From assembly GCA_012295275.1 (NCBI GenBank), contig CM022668.1:3234383-3294382 (forward strand): a stretch of DNA of 60,000 nt, written 5' to 3'. Origin of the DNA: Chrysomallon squamiferum (Eukaryota > Mollusca > Gastropoda > Neomphalida > Peltospiridae). The notes beneath the pieces are model-generated. The model searched no databases and was not told where the DNA came from. It saw only the letters and a program-made list of their open reading frames with translations. Positions 1 through 21,560 of this stretch are shown here, piece by piece. Both the position numbers and the translations under genes were made by a program. The first letter of the stretch is position 1. Each line of letters begins with the position of its first letter.

Positions 1-540
<540 letters not shown>

Positions 541-2115
541 AATTTATTCTAAATGTGCTTGAGATTTGTGTGATCCTTATATTCAAATGCATTTCAGAAT
601 TTACTTCTCAAATACAGAACGTGTAAAACAATTAGTCATTTCTTCTTCCTTGGACTTTTTTCATTCTTCATACTTGTACTTCACAAAATAAGATTTTCAA
701 CTTCTGACGCTACATAAATACTTAACTAAATACATTTAATATAGTTCATATAACAATCTTTTAAGCTGTATCGTTTTAGATAAATATTTACTATACTGAC
801 ATCAATAAAATCTTTTCTCATTTATATATTTCCAGTATTACATAATGCTTCTTTAAAACATTGTATTCTCCTATATTCTTGGATTTTTTGTAATTCTTTT
901 TGTTCTTCCTTTTGTTAATTTTCTCCTTTCTCAGTTCTCTTGAGGAATTAATGTAATTTTCCTTTATATTTTGTGAAACGTAGGGATATGAAGCAAACAT
1001 ATAAAGACAGTAAATACTTTGAGACATATCTTACGTTATGCAGTTCTCATTAACAGTTAAGTACACTGTAACGAAATTCTATGATCCTTATAACACTAAC
1101 TTGTGTTTTCAGTAATCTCTTTAGACCAATTTATTTGTCTAACTAGCTCATGTTTAATATCAGTGTTAAATGCATTATTATACATACCATGTAGGTGTAT
1201 ACGAAGAATTTTATTAAGTTTTCGTTTATTTACGTTAACTTCCTATCTAGTAATTTTATTTGGTGCCTGTTAAATATTAATACTGATACATTTAACTGTG
1301 AATTTTTCAGAGTGATAACTTTAGTGGTATTTCACCTGTATGTGCCAGTTCAGTATCGCTGAAGTAATGAAGACAAAACATTCCATTTTAGATCAAACTA
1401 GACAACATTTTTCTGTGTCAGATCCGTGTGTTTTATTTTTACCTTGCAAATTTCAACTACAGTTAGCTATTTGTGAAAGGGCTGACAACTTTGATTTGTA
1501 TGTGACCTTTTAATCTCAAATACTATTATGTCTAATGTTGTGATTGCCATATCCTACGTGTCATATGATATTACTTCTCTAAAAATATTCTAATATATAT
1601 CATCTTATACCAGACACTTGAAACTTTCTTTAAATATTAATCTTATACCAGACACTTGAAATTTTCTTTAAATATTAATCTTATATCAGACACTTGAAGT
1701 TTTCTTCAAATATTTATTTCTTGCGAGATAATTTTCGTTACTTGATTTGGTAATTTTAATTTTATAATACGGCAAAATAGCCAGTATCGTTATAAAATAC
1801 ATGAAAAAATAAGTCACTGAAATGAATTTTTGAACCACACCGGAAGGCAACGATCAAGAAATTATCAGACAGCAGAAAAATACAATCGATGCATGTCCAT
1901 TCACACAAAAAGCAGATAGTGTACGTATACATTTAAATGTATGTATATGTAACAAGTATCTGCTTTGTGTGCTTCTACATACATATTTACTAGAAATATG
2001 TTTTTGATGTTGTAACAGTTGTTATTACAGTTACGTTGTAGTGGTGATGATGGTGTTAGCAAATGTAATACTTTGTTTATTAGAGAAGAATCAGAACTGT
2101 TTGTTATTAACTTAC
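541..2115. other. AT-rich sequence without a recognisable gene
   Basis: I found no coding exon here on either strand. It lies downstream of the minus-strand EGF/ZP/SRCR gene, so the rest of that SRCR domain could sit here or beyond the window edge. I could not pick out an exon with the expected SRCR second half. Confidence 0.5.
1602..1712. repeat. three-copy tandem repeat, unit about 38 bp
   Basis: The core ATCTTATACCAGACACTTGA recurs three times in a row, each followed by a TTTCTTTAAATATTA-like tail. The third copy has diverged. Confidence 0.8.
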
Positions 2116-6316
<4,201 letters not shown>

Positions 6317-7309
6317 CTGAAACAGACTGTGATAGAGAGCAATACATACATTGATAATATGACACCTTGAGTCTATACATATAAATAAACAACACAGACA
6401 CACGCAGACACACACGCACGCACGCACACACAGATAAGTATATGTGTACTGTAAATCCATGCCTGAATACTGGAAACTGTATGGACAATTCCACTGCCCG
6501 AGCAACAAAAGGAGAAAACTTAAAATAATGAAGATTATTTTTACTGCTTATTTTTGCTTTGTCAATCTGAAGACGCGTCATGTAATTTTACTACTACAGA
6601 CAACACAAAACAGGAGTATTAAGAATATTAAAACACTGACACTAAACTGGCTTTGGCAGTTGATTTCACTCAGTTTATAATGTCACAGCATCTGTTTAAA
6701 AAATAAGTCAGTTTAAGGTAATTCTTGGAAATAGCTAACTAAATATTGGATTTAAAACAATGAGCCCAGTCCATAATAAAAAAAAAAAAAAAAGAAATCG
6801 AAAGTGTGAGAAGATAATCATGTAGTTTCTAACTCTTATTACCAGCCAAGGCAAAGTTAAAAAATACATCAAATTTTGTTATGTGTACTTGAGAGAGAGC
6901 AGGACACTTTAGCATTCATATGAATGAGGACATTTTTTACTACCACCGACTTATTTATTTACATTTGTGAACAGAAGATGGTTTCACAGTGAGGTCACCT
7001 GCAGCACAATGACGTTTTTACCCACAATTCTTCAGTTTTTAAAGAAAAAATGTACACCACGTTCATGAGGGAACGTGTTCAAAATAAATAAAGTTTGTGT
7101 ATTCAACCTTTTCACACTGGTCTCAAAAACTGTCATTTCAAGCCCAAGAAGAACACAGAGTATTGCAAAGTAAATACAGATTTTGTATTCAAATGGAGAT
7201 TAATGAGAGACAAAAGAAAAAAACAAACATGTGTAGACAGAAGAGTAAAGAAACAGAAGATGGCAGAACTCGGAGCATGTTAAGAGAATGTTAAGAAAAA
7301 CAAAACGAT

Positions 7310-7440
7310 AAAAAATCGGCACAAATTTAGCATCGTCATTTCTGCAACAGGCACAAACACACGCAGCCAATAAATGAAAACATGCACTTGCATACATATA
7401 TATACACAGACAAAGACCAAGTCTACTTTTCATCTGAAAT
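7310..7440 (-). repeat. Inverted copy of the FReD-unit 5' flank
   Basis: Read on the minus strand, this matches the block upstream of FReD genes 4, 5 and 6 (about 43075-43200, 50370-50480, 56700-56770), including GATGAAA..TTGGGTCTTTCT-like sequence followed by GCATGTGCATGTTTTT-like sequence. It lies beyond the 3' flank of the minus-strand pseudogene, where the next tandem unit would start, so at least one more unit once existed in this inverted block. Confidence 0.6.
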
Positions 7441-7754
7441 TAAATTCATGAACTTTTTACTAAATAGCTAATTTCTATTGATTAATCTTTGGGTTTTTGT
7501 TCGTTTTATTTTATATTTTTTTTTTTCATTTTTTTTTTTTTTTTTGTGGCTGTGCATATCTTATATAATTTATCATGAAAACTTCGTAAAACTGATTTTA
7601 TTGACTTCTGAAATTAATTAATAATAAATATTACTCAACCAAAGTTCTGTAAAAATCTTCATTACCATCAGTACAACGCAGAAACACCTGATAAATTGTT
7701 AATTTAGTATTTTTTCATTTATGTATGTGTGCTGGTCTTTGTACGTTTTGAGCG

Positions 7755-7916
7755 TTTCTGTATGTATGTATGTATGTATGTATGTATGTATGTATGTATG
7801 TATGTATGTATGTATGTATGTATGTATGTATGTATAGAGAGATAGATAGATAGATAGATAGGTAGATATTTTCCTATTTCTCGTTTTATTATTTCCACCA
7901 AAATTGGTATATGCAC

Positions 7917-7964
<48 letters not shown>

Positions 7965-7990
7965 ATATATATTATATATATATATATTTG
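7755..7990. repeat. (TATG)n, (GATA)n and (CTAT)n tetranucleotide tracts
   Basis: TATG repeats at about 7759-7835 and GATA at about 7838-7870. After a short unique spacer, CTAT repeats run to about 7965, then TA. GATA and CTAT are complementary, so this is an inverted arrangement. Confidence 0.96.
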
Positions 7991-8039
7991 TTAAAGTGTA
8001 TCTTTATTGGTAGAAATAAGAATTATTTATATCCCTATA

Positions 8040-8180
8040 ATTTTATTACTCTCGTTGACCTGTCAGTGCTGATAACAAAGTATCACAATAAAATAACACT
8101 GTTACAAAACATTAGAATATGACCTTCTTAACCCTTTACGACTGGACTTGATGTAAATGAATATGTGTGGAATGACAGAT

Positions 8181-8219
<39 letters not shown>

Positions 8220-8560
8220 TTTCAATCGACTTAATTTTAGAGGAAATTAATCCGCCACGTACACCAACACATCAGATATTTTCTCAGAATGAAGGAGCTG
8301 GTGGATATGGCGAAAACGAGCTCCTTTGAAAAAAAATGTCTGAGGAGAAAGACTAGTCAAAAAGATCCTACACCAAATCTTAATGTATCCACCTAAGTCA
8401 TATTAGACTCAGCCGTCTTTAAAGTATTTTACACTCGTGAGAATAACAGATGTTGTTGTTTAGCATGCTACGGTTTTATCACTCACATAGACACAGTGAA
8501 ATGGAGACACACAAACATACTCTCACACTTAACAAATATAGAAAAACAAAAGAAAAATAT
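8040..8560 (-). repeat. Inverted FReD-unit 3' flank
   Basis: Minus-strand reading gives the block found after FReD genes 1, 3, 4 and 5: a GTTATCAGC..TGACAGGT core, an ATTCTAATGTTTTGTAAC-like motif, a (TAAA)n run and a GGCGGATTAATTT-like motif. Its position downstream of the inverted pseudogene exon D is what a whole inverted unit predicts. Confidence 0.7.
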
Positions 8561-8576
8561 TGCAGCTGATCGATAC

Positions 8577-8582
8577 TTTATT
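8577..8582 (-). promoter_or_regulatory. AATAAA poly(A) signal of the inverted FReD pseudogene
   Basis: AATAAA on the minus strand, 7 nt after the stop codon of exon D (TGA at 8592-8590). Same placement as in the plus-strand genes. Confidence 0.7.
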
Positions 8583-8589
8583 CAAAGTA

Positions 8590-9005
8590 TCAGTAATGAA
8601 GCTGACTTGGTATTGGCTGTATCTTCATAACTGTTCTCTTCATAGAATATTGGTTTCCCTTGAAAGCGTTCCAGTCTATCCCATCAGCATACGAGGTGTG
8701 GTTTCCATAGAGACCGTTCAGATTACAACTGTGACAGTGTTTATACCACCAGCCCCCTTTGAACGTCTGAGCACAGTTATGGCTCCATGTGTCTCTGTCC
8801 AAGTTTTTAGCACTCAACTCAGTAGGAATATCTTTTGATTGGATCTGTAAAACAACAACAATAACAAAATAAAAATAAAATAAAAATAGAAATAAAAGTA
8901 AGAAAATCTTTAGAAAGTTTTACAATGGCAGAATAGATGATGACATAAATTATTAATAAATATGACGTAACCAGAATTCGTTCATGAGAGGTCCAAATCC
9001 AAAGT

Positions 9006-9057
<52 letters not shown>

Positions 9058-9423
9058 ATATATGTATGTACGTACGTATGTATATATGTGTGTATCCGTG
9101 TATTTTCGTGCCTTTAGTTGAATGAATAGATGGGCAGAGAGACAGACAGAGAACAGACATAAATGATAATAATAAGAAGAATAACAGTATCAAAAAGAAC
9201 AACGACTATGACGATGACTATGATATAAATGAGAAAATTGTGTTTACTTTTAACAAGTATTATTTTAAAATGACACGTACCCACCAAGTGTCGTTGTCAC
9301 TGACGCCTAGTTCACAGTAAACGTCAATGTGTTCTTTATGATCTCTAGGATAGACTCAGTAGATTCCGCTCTTAGTTTCACATTGTTTTCTTATCTCTTC
9401 ACAGTCAGATGGTCGCCGAAAAT
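8590..9423 (-). pseudogene. FReD pseudogene (exons A and D only)
   Basis: Minus strand. Exon A at 9423-9281 keeps the family length (143 nt), a good acceptor (CTCTACAG) and the donor GTACGT, and reads PSDCEEIRKQ..., but Arg in the IYRVYP motif has become TGA (IY*VYP). Exon D at 8844-8590 is open and well conserved ([50 protein letters not shown]), with a two-residue deletion in the LYLHGNH loop and an altered first ~10 residues. No exon B or C exists in the ~435 bp between them, so a full domain cannot be made. A signal exon was not found. Stop plus missing exons make it a pseudogene. It is closest to gene 1 in exon D. Confidence 0.85.
9006..9060. repeat. (GT)n microsatellite inside the inverted pseudogene
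   Basis: GT tract about 46 bp long followed by GTAT repeats, lying between pseudogene exons A and D. Confidence 0.95.
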
Positions 9424-9489
9424 CTGTAGAGAAAAGTCAATGTGTATAAAACTACTACACATGTAAGCATCGAAACAGTAAACATTTGT

Positions 9490-9965
9490 CCCTCTGTGTG
9501 TATATATACATATGTGTATGTGTGCGTGTATATATGTATATATGTGTGTGTGTGTATATATATGTGTGTATATGGTGTATATGTGTGTTTATGTATATAT
9601 GTGTGTGTGTGTGTGTGTATATATGTATGTGTAAATGTGTATATAACAAGAGTATAAATGTGTATGTGTGTATGTGTGTATATATGTGTATGTGTGTATA
9701 TGTGTATATATATGTATTATGTGTGTATGTGGGTATATATGTGTATGTGTATATGTTCATGTATATATGTGTGTATATGTGTATATATATATATATGTAT
9801 ATTTTTGTTTTCTTAGAGATAGACAGGAAGAACGAATGTGTGTGTGTGTGTGTGCATGTGTGTGTGTGTGTGTGTGTGAGTGAGGGTAGATATAGACACT
9901 AAGAGAGATATATTAACGTGTTTGTGTATATATATGTCTGTGTGTGTGTGTGTGTGTGTGAATAT
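9490..9965. repeat. Imperfect GT/AT low-complexity tract
   Basis: Alternating TGTGTAT-type repeats. Both strands give long Y/I/C/V or T/H/I frames with no other content. Confidence 0.95.
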
Positions 9966-10109
9966 ATATTTATATGGGGTAGCTGTTCACTTCAGACGCA
10001 CACAAAAATAAATAATAAGAACGTAAAATAGCATTTTGTTTACAACAGAAATGTTTGTTTCAAGATCTGCCAGAAAAGATTATGAGTCATCTGTTTAATC
10101 TCCAAGAAT

Positions 10110-11290
10110 ATATACAAATCAAACACTTCAGTAACACCTAACACTGACACTTAACTTTCACACTGACCAATAGTACATAACAACAAAAACATTAACATAA
10201 AAATAAAAACATTAACACAAACAATAATACCTAACATTAACACCTAACATTAACACCTAACAACATTAACACCTAACAACATTAACACCTAACATTAACA
10301 TCTAACATTAACACCTAACATTAACAATAACAATAACAATAAAACATTAACAATAAACAACCTAACATTAACACCCTAACATTAACAATAATACCTAACA
10401 TTAACATACCTAACAATAACACCTAACATTAACACCTAACATTAACATTAACCTAACATTAACATAATACCTAACATTAACAATAACATTAACAATAACA
10501 CCTAACATTAACAATAATACCTAACATTAACACCTAACATTAACAATAATACCTAACATTAACATCTAACAATAAACAACATAACATTAACAATAATACC
10601 TAACATTAACACCTAACAATAACAATAAACATTAACATCTAACATTAACACTAACAACATAACATAACAATAATACCTAACATTAAACAATAGTACCTAA
10701 CATTAACACCTAACATTAACAATAATACCTAACATTAACAACAATAGTTAACATTAACATCTAACATTAACAATAACATTAACAATATTAACAACAATAA
10801 TACCTAACATTAACATTAAAATAAATACTAACATTAACAATAATAACAATAACACCTAACACCTAACATTAACAATAATACCTAACATTAACACCTAACA
10901 TTAACATTAACATTAACATTAACAATAACACCTAAATTAACAATTAACAACAATGGTACATAACATTAACAATCTAACAATGGTACCTAACAATAAAACG
11001 TTCAGCCTAACATTAAATAAATAACAATAAATAACATAACATTAACAATAAATAAATAAATTAACAAATAAAACAAATAAATAAATAACATTAAATAATC
11101 TAATTAACAATAAAAACAAAGGTACATTAATATATAAAGTATGGGGTTACTGTAGGAAACATTAACATTAAAAACTAACATTAACAACATTAACACACAC
11201 ACACAACACACACACCTAACATTAACACAACATTAACACCTATATATTAAAAATAATATATATAACATTAACAATGGTACCTAACTCCGC
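10110..11290. repeat. Tandem array of ACATTAACACCTA / ACATTAACAATAATACCTA
   Basis: About 1.2 kb of short units built from ACATTAACA plus CCTA or ATAATACCTA, in irregular order. A second array of the same units lies at about 37690-38150, and both arrays end in the same non-repetitive sequence (CCTAACTCCGCTGTCTC...). No coding signal. Confidence 0.93.
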
Positions 11291-11594
11291 TGTCTCTTTT
11301 CTTTCATGAGTCTTTGTGTTTTTTATTATAAATCTACACGAGGGTCGGATTATGGCTGGTTGTTAGATGCAAAAAACGCTCAGCTAAACCCAAGATAAAT
11401 AAATAAATAGATAAATAAAATGAATGAATCAATAATAATAATAATTAACTTTTTGTTTAAATCATAATAATAAATAAAAAACAAAGGTACATTAATATAT
11501 AGAAGAATGGGATTATTGTTAGAAACACAAATCTACAGAAAGAATTTGATCGAAACTTAAGAAACACAACTCCAGTTATTTTTTCTCTAATGAA

Positions 11595-11655
<61 letters not shown>

Positions 11656-11858
11656 TACATATATATATATATATACTTTAATATATACAAACATGTTATA
11701 TATGCATACATACATAGATATACATATATATGTTAACCAAGTAACAGATGATGCTAGTTATATAAATGTGTACTTAATGATTTCTAAAGAAACATCTGTC
11801 AGCATCCTAATTTAGTTTCTTTGAATCAGTGAATAAAAAATAATAATAATAATAATAA

Positions 11859-11889
<31 letters not shown>

Positions 11890-12288
11890 AAGAAGAAGAA
11901 GAAGAAGAAGAAGAAGAAAAACAAGAATGTTTAGAATAATTATTAACTTTTGTTTACGAAAGAAAGAGTGAACGTCATATAATGAGAAAAAAAAAAAAAA
12001 AATTAAAAGAGATCAGTCCGCAGTCCATCCAAAATTAGAGAACAACTTCTGTCATTCAATACACATGCAGTGACGTCATGTAAAATGTGACAATGTTCAT
12101 ATTCTAATGTTTTGTAACAGTGTTATTTTCTTGTAATTCTTTGTTATCAGTGTTGACAGGTTACGTAGAACTATAAAAGTCCAGAGATATAAATAAATTG
12201 TATTCCTTCAAAGACAAAATGTTTCAGTCGTAACAGATTGTACACAAATAGAAGATAATATTTTCAATAATCAATCAAAAACTCAATC

Positions 12289-12402
<114 letters not shown>

Positions 12403-13539
12403 GATTGAATAAAATGTTTCTTTCCGATTTCAAATAATCAGTCAGAAAAGTGAACACACATACACATACACACTTACACACAAACACGCATAAAACTAGC
12501 GTGAGAGAGAGAGACAAAGCGAGAAGGAGACAGAGGGAGCAACTGAGAGAAAGAGAGACAAACATCACGCAGACAGAAAGTAAACAGACACACACGCATG
12601 CACTTGGTCTCACATCACTACACGCACATACGTACAGTATACACATACAGAGAGTAGCTACTGAACATGCAATTGCATATACATTACAACAAATACATTT
12701 TCATACACATTACCACATACATTATAATCTACACTGTAAATACAATACAGTGCATAAATGCTTATTCAAAAATAGACCGAAGTAAGAGACAATTCATAGA
12801 ATATCAATAATCGACTGAAACATTAATAAAATAAATTACTAATGTTCTGTATATAATTATTGTAAAAACACAGCAAAGAAAAAAAAAGCTAGAAATCACA
12901 ACATCAGTTTTGTATATTTACCTTACGATTTTAATCCTCCTGTCTAACAACTTTTTAATGAATTTTTCTCATCAGCCCGAATTCAGGTAACTTGAGGATG
13001 CAAATCCAATATTGTTTACATTTTTTTTTTTTATTACCCAAGAATATGTTAATTCCACTCTTGCTTGAAACGAGAGAATATAGTTTTCCACATCGATATT
13101 ATTGTTTTTTCAGATTTTACTTAAAAATAATAATAATAATAACTGTTTCCAATGTTAATAATCAAAATCGATTGCGCGTTCCCGATCGTCCATTACAATT
13201 TCGTTTTCTCGCGTATTTTCTTCCATGTGAAAGTTTTGTCGAGTTTTAGGAAACGTTTTACATCAAGTGGCTGAATAAAAAGCTAACTGATTATTTCCGT
13301 TTGTTTGGTAGTTTATTTTTCAGCTAATTAACCTATTGAAGGCTTACATCTGTTAAATTAAAATCTGTCGATAATATAATGTATTAAATTTTTGTTTTTA
13401 ACAAGAAGGGATTAAACACAGACACTAATCCTGAGATGGATATAAAATTAGAACAAATTTGAGATCCATGTTTTACGTAAGATTGAAACTTCTGTTGGTT
13501 AGTCGCGAACTTTCAACGTGGGATACATAGATTTAAATA

Positions 13540-13714
13540 CCCTTACCGGACCAATTATCCGGCGTCCGGAAATCCGGAAAAAACAGAAAATTAAAACAAT
13601 TTTTCCGAAACCCGGAGGCGCCGGGTTATTTACGTATTTAGATTCTTTGGTACTTAAAACCGGAAAATCCCCAAATGCCTGAGGCCCCAAGTCCGGATAA
13701 TTTTCCGGTATCTG
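13540..13714. mobile_element. Short pogo/Tc1-like MITE (175 bp, internally deleted)
   Basis: Inverted ends TACCGGACCAATTATCCGG and CCGGATAATTTTCCGGTATC, flanked by TA on both sides. Same family as 16305-16631 and 41191-41518 but about half their length, so it has lost internal sequence. No coding capacity. Confidence 0.8.
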
Positions 13715-14110
13715 TATACGCCAAAAAGATCAGAGACTAAAATAATTAAGTTGTCCTTTTTTTTTTTTTTTTTTTTTTTTTTTTCTAATTTACATTCTGG
13801 GGCCTAAAAATAAAAAATAAAGAAAAATACAAAATTATACAACCTCTTCTGCAGTGACTTTATATCAAATGTTTTTTTTTTTTCATCGTCATCAACAGAC
13901 TTGTCATGAAAAAAACATTTATTAATAATAAAAGTTATTCTGTTTAAAGGGAATATATTTTCTATAATATGAGAGTATTGAGATTCATAGAAACAGTGTA
14001 TTTTTCAAACAGGTTGTGAATGTCAGGTTTATATGATTGTGTCACATAATATAAATATAATATAAAATTACTTTTTTATTTAAAGAAAACAAAACAAGTA
14101 AAAACAGCTG

Positions 14111-14200
<90 letters not shown>

Positions 14201-14344
14201 GTAATAGTAATAATAACAAAACCCACACTAACGTTGCCATCTATTAACGCTTAATGGTTAGAGTCCTTTTGGTAAGGGACATCGGTGAATTTATTTCCTT
14301 ATTTCAGCTAAAATAATACATTATTTTAAAGTTCATGAGTTAAA

Positions 14345-14376
<32 letters not shown>

Positions 14377-14641
14377 AATAAAACGTTTTTCTAGAAACAC
14401 AAACAGAATATCTGAACTGTACTTTATTGCATGAGATATCTGTTAAACGAATACCATCTGTCAATCTGTAAATGTCATCTATAAAACTCTGAAACAAGTT
14501 TTGCTTCAAAGACAACATGTTTCAGTCAGCACAGATTGTACACAGATAGGAGATAACATTTCCAATAATCAACAACAAAGCAGAATATTTTAAAACGTAG
14601 ACATGTTTAATGTACATGGACTGGAGATAGAGTCATACACA

Positions 14642-14741
<100 letters not shown>

Positions 14742-14864
14742 ATGACAGATGGAAGAGCTCAAACAGAGGATATAGAGCAACTGAGAGAAAGTAAAAAGAC
14801 ACATACGCATGCACTTGGTGTCACATCACTACACGCACATACGTACCACACGCACATAGCTAGT

Positions 14865-15420
14865 GAACAAGCAATTCCATAAACAGTACAACACATACAA
14901 TTTCTTATACATTACAAAAACACATTATAATGTCCATTACAACCCGTACATTTTCATATACAACACGTACTTTTATATGGATGACAGCATATACATTTTC
15001 ATACACATTACAACACATACATTTTCATATACATTACAACACATACATTTTCATATACAACACGTACTTTTATATGGATGACAGCATATACATTTTCATA
15101 CACATTACAACATATACATTTTCATACACATTACAACACACATTTTCATATACAACACGTACTTTTATATGCATGACAACATATACATTTTCATACACAT
15201 TACAAGACACATTTTCATATACATTACAACATATATATTTCAGACATATTACAGCATATACATTTTCGTACACATTACAACACATTCATTTTCGTACACA
15301 TTAAAACACATACATTCTTCAATACATTTCAACAGATACATTCATATATACATTACAACATACACATTCTTATAGACATTACAACACACACATGCTCATA
15401 CAAATTACAAATTAAATATT
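14865..15420. repeat. Minisatellite of ~26-bp units, ACATTACAACACATACATTT core
   Basis: About 20 imperfect units of an ACATTACAAC..CATTTTCATAT repeat, some with an ACGTACTTTTATATG variant. Looser versions of this motif also follow the (GA)n-linked block at about 12680-12760 and 40260-40380. The Y/T/H/F-rich frames over it are artefacts. Confidence 0.9.
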
Positions 15421-15988
15421 ACAATAAGATCGCACGTGAAACTTTGAAAACAAAGAATAAATAAATAAATAAAAAATAAAATAAAATCCATTATATAGAA
15501 AATTTGATTTCAAATAATGTCAGTAAGAGATATATCAGAAACGATAATTATGATGACGACAGTAATAACTAATACAAATATGTATTTTAATAACAAAATA
15601 TATTTAAATAATAATTAATTAAAAACTGTGAAGATGTTTCTCATCAGCGGCCTGTGAAGAAAGAAATAAAGCGACATCTGCCGAGACTATCCTAGAGATA
15701 AAAAATGACACGTTGACTTTCATCCGTCTGTCTTTCTGTACTTGTTTTCTCTGTGTTTGTTTAACCAAATAACACATGATGCAAGATATAAAGTTTATTA
15801 TTATTGATTTGCACAGAAATTTACGTCAATATCTTAACAGATATAACTAAGAGATAAGAGGCTGACGTGGAACTTTGGAAACAACGCAAAAACGTAAACT
15901 TTATTATACACTGAACGTAGTATTTTTTTCTCTGTACACGTTGGCAAAGAAAAAAAAGAGAGAGAGAAAAAGAGGGAGAGAAGAAACA

Positions 15989-15996
15989 TATATAAG
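15989..15996 (+). promoter_or_regulatory. TATA box of FReD gene 1
   Basis: TATATAAG lies 75 nt before the gene 1 ATG. A TTCACATAGTTC motif follows about 27 nt downstream, where a start site would be expected, giving an unspliced leader of roughly 45-50 nt. TATAAGTCT, TTCACATA and GCTGACTACAAGAA are all preserved at the same spacing in the inverted broken copy at 37.4 kb, which supports a real promoter. Confidence 0.65.
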
Positions 15997-16063
15997 TCTC
16001 ATATTGTTCGGTGTTCACATAGTTCGAGAAACTGCTGACTACAAGAAAGAGAAAAGGCTGAAA

Positions 16064-19659
<3,596 letters not shown>

Positions 19660-19669
19660 TCATAATTTG

Positions 19670-19675
19670 AATAAA
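19670..19675 (+). promoter_or_regulatory. AATAAA poly(A) signal, gene 1
   Basis: AATAAA begins 11 nt after the TAG stop, followed by the GTGTTGTCAGC motif also seen after genes 4 and 6. Confidence 0.75.
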
Positions 19676-20105
19676 GTGTTGTCAGCTTCGATATATTTCT
19701 TTTGTTTTTTTTTTTAATTATATTAAAAGTGAGAGTTTCTTTGAGTGTTAAAACCATAGCCTGCTGAACAACAATATTTGTTATTCCCACCAATTTAATT
19801 TCATTCCACTCTATTTATAATGATAATATAACTGTATGACGAATCACAGGTAAATATGATTAAGGAACGTTTTGACTGTGACTTTTTTTTTCAGACTTGT
19901 TTTTCACAGGATTTCCTTCTGGCCATAGCGACCAACTCTTTCATTTTCATGAAATACGCTATGTTTTCACATATGTGGCGGATTAATTTGCTTTAAAATT
20001 AAATCTAATAAAATTAAATGAAATAAAATTATACTAACTTAAATTGAAACAAACAAAAAAAAACAAACAAACAAACAAAAACAAACAAACAAACAAACAA
20101 ACAAA

Positions 20106-20136
<31 letters not shown>

Positions 20137-20640
20137 ATCTGTCATTCCATTCGTACTCAGTGAATTCATGGCTCTAATTGCAAAGGGTTAAAAACGTCAA
20201 ATTCTAATGTTTCGTAAGTGTTATTTTATTGTGATGCTTTGTTGTGAGCGTTGACGTGTCATCGAGTTAGCAGAACCTGCATGAAGGATGTGATTTTTCT
20301 GGTTCTTTCTTTACGTTCGTTACATTAATTTAAATAATTCCTTTATTTTAAATAAGAAAAATGTTTCTATTTAATTAGTGTCCGAATATTCTAACAGTTT
20401 TAGTGGAATAACAGGAATTAGTAGAGGTTTATTTAGCGAAAAAAAAAAAAAATAAATAATATAATATAATATAATATAATATAATATAATATAAGGTAAT
20501 AAAAAAAATATCGTCTCGTTCTTCAGAATCATTCTTAAATCCAATAAACAGAGAGTTCCTAAAGAGTTTACCCCCTTTAACTCATTTAAATTGCGTTCAT
20601 AAAATGGGTTCAGGATGTATTGATAATATAATTTTTTTTT
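19676..20640 (+). repeat. FReD-unit 3' flank behind gene 1
   Basis: Shared with the flanks of genes 3, 4 and 5: GCTGAACAACAATATCTGTTATTCC-like, GACGAATCACAGGTAAATATGA-like, an A/T tetranucleotide run, ATTCTAATGTTT, a GTTGTGAGCGTTGACGTGTC variant of the core, and finally the GTTCTTCAGAATCATTCTTA block. No ORF. It marks the extent of the duplication unit. Confidence 0.8.
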
Positions 20641-20656
20641 TTAAGAAAGAAACAAG

Positions 20657-20687
<31 letters not shown>

Positions 20688-21235
20688 GTTCAAAAAATTA
20701 TGATAATACAGAAAATATCCCTGAAACAATTCACATTTACTTTTTTAATGTAAATCAGGGTCGTTCTTAAAAATTTAATTTATATTTATTTATTTATTTA
20801 TTTATTTTATCTTATTTGCAGTTTTTATTTAATTTATAATTTATCCCTGAAACAATTGTCATCTTCTGTAGCTGTTTATCAAACACAAGGCAGAATTTCT
20901 AAATATTCCGTTCTTTTAAACAGACGATCTTCATTTTTTACGATTTTATCTATTTCTCTGTTTCGCTTTCTTTTCGTATTTTCAGTTACGTCAATTATTT
21001 CGTTTTTAAACTTGAATTTGTGAAAAAAATTTCTGACTTATTTTTTTTATAAGAAATCATTTAAATTATTTAATTAGTTACATAAAAATATTTTATAATT
21101 TGGCAAACTCCGTAAGACATAGAATGAAGCTAGGATAATAATAAGCAGTATTTTTAAAGAATATACAAGAAAACAAAATGGTTAAAACAAATCAGTCGCA
21201 ATATATGAGGCGACGTCACCAGTCCAGGATGTTTT
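20640..21235. other. A/T-rich spacer, no gene seen
   Basis: Poly-A near 20659-20684, TTTA repeats near 20790 and otherwise unremarkable AT-rich DNA. Confidence 0.6.
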
Positions 21236-21239
21236 TGAA

Positions 21240-21560
21240 TTGTTCAGTTGTTTGGTGTTACACACATAACTATAGTCGTGATGTTTTCGTGTATAGACCT
21301 GATTAATTTACTCAAAAAAATTCCGAGTATTGTATACAAAATTAAATAAATACATTTCTCATTCCAAACGCAAGCAATGACGTCATGAGTCAAGATGTTA
21401 AGTGTAAAAATGGTCATATTTTAATGTTTTGTAACAGTGTTATTTTACTGTGATACTTTGTTATCAGCGTTGACAGGTCACGCAGAGCAGTAAAAGACTA
21501 GAGATATAAATAATTTATATTCCAAGCAATAAAGATACACTTTTAAATATATATTTTTTA
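21240..21560 (+). repeat. Orphan FReD 3'-flank block
   Basis: TAGTCGTGATGTTTTCGTGTATA..CCTGATTAATTTACTCAAAA, then GACGTCATGAGTC, ATTTTAATGTTTTGTAACAG and GTTATCAGCGTTGACAGGTC. Related blocks lie at about 25250-25740, 26930-27290 and 38880-39310. No FReD exon D precedes it, so it is a leftover of a lost unit. Confidence 0.75.

Noticed and set aside
6451-6531. Plus-strand reading VNPCLNTGNCMDNSTARA that looks like the first half of an EGF module
   Set aside because: No splice acceptor in the right place, no second half with the remaining cysteines, and a stop soon after. Probably chance.
8826-8848. Plus-strand TTGATTGGATCTGT, identical to a piece of FReD exon C
   Set aside because: Only 14 nt match, in the opposite orientation to the pseudogene; too short to call an exon relic.
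9450-9905. Overlapping Y/C/V/I frames on both strands
   Set aside because: They only read alternating GT/AT dinucleotides.
10110-11290. CCTAAC-rich array that might be telomeric
   Set aside because: The unit is longer and irregular and lacks pure TTAGGG/CCCTAA runs; it lies between gene-bearing segments.
13000-13250. Frame ending in NRLRVPDRPLQFRFLAYF, repeated at 40.7-40.86 kb
   Set aside because: Both copies belong to the segmental duplication. The upstream part is AT-rich and no domain is recognisable, so conservation here does not show coding.
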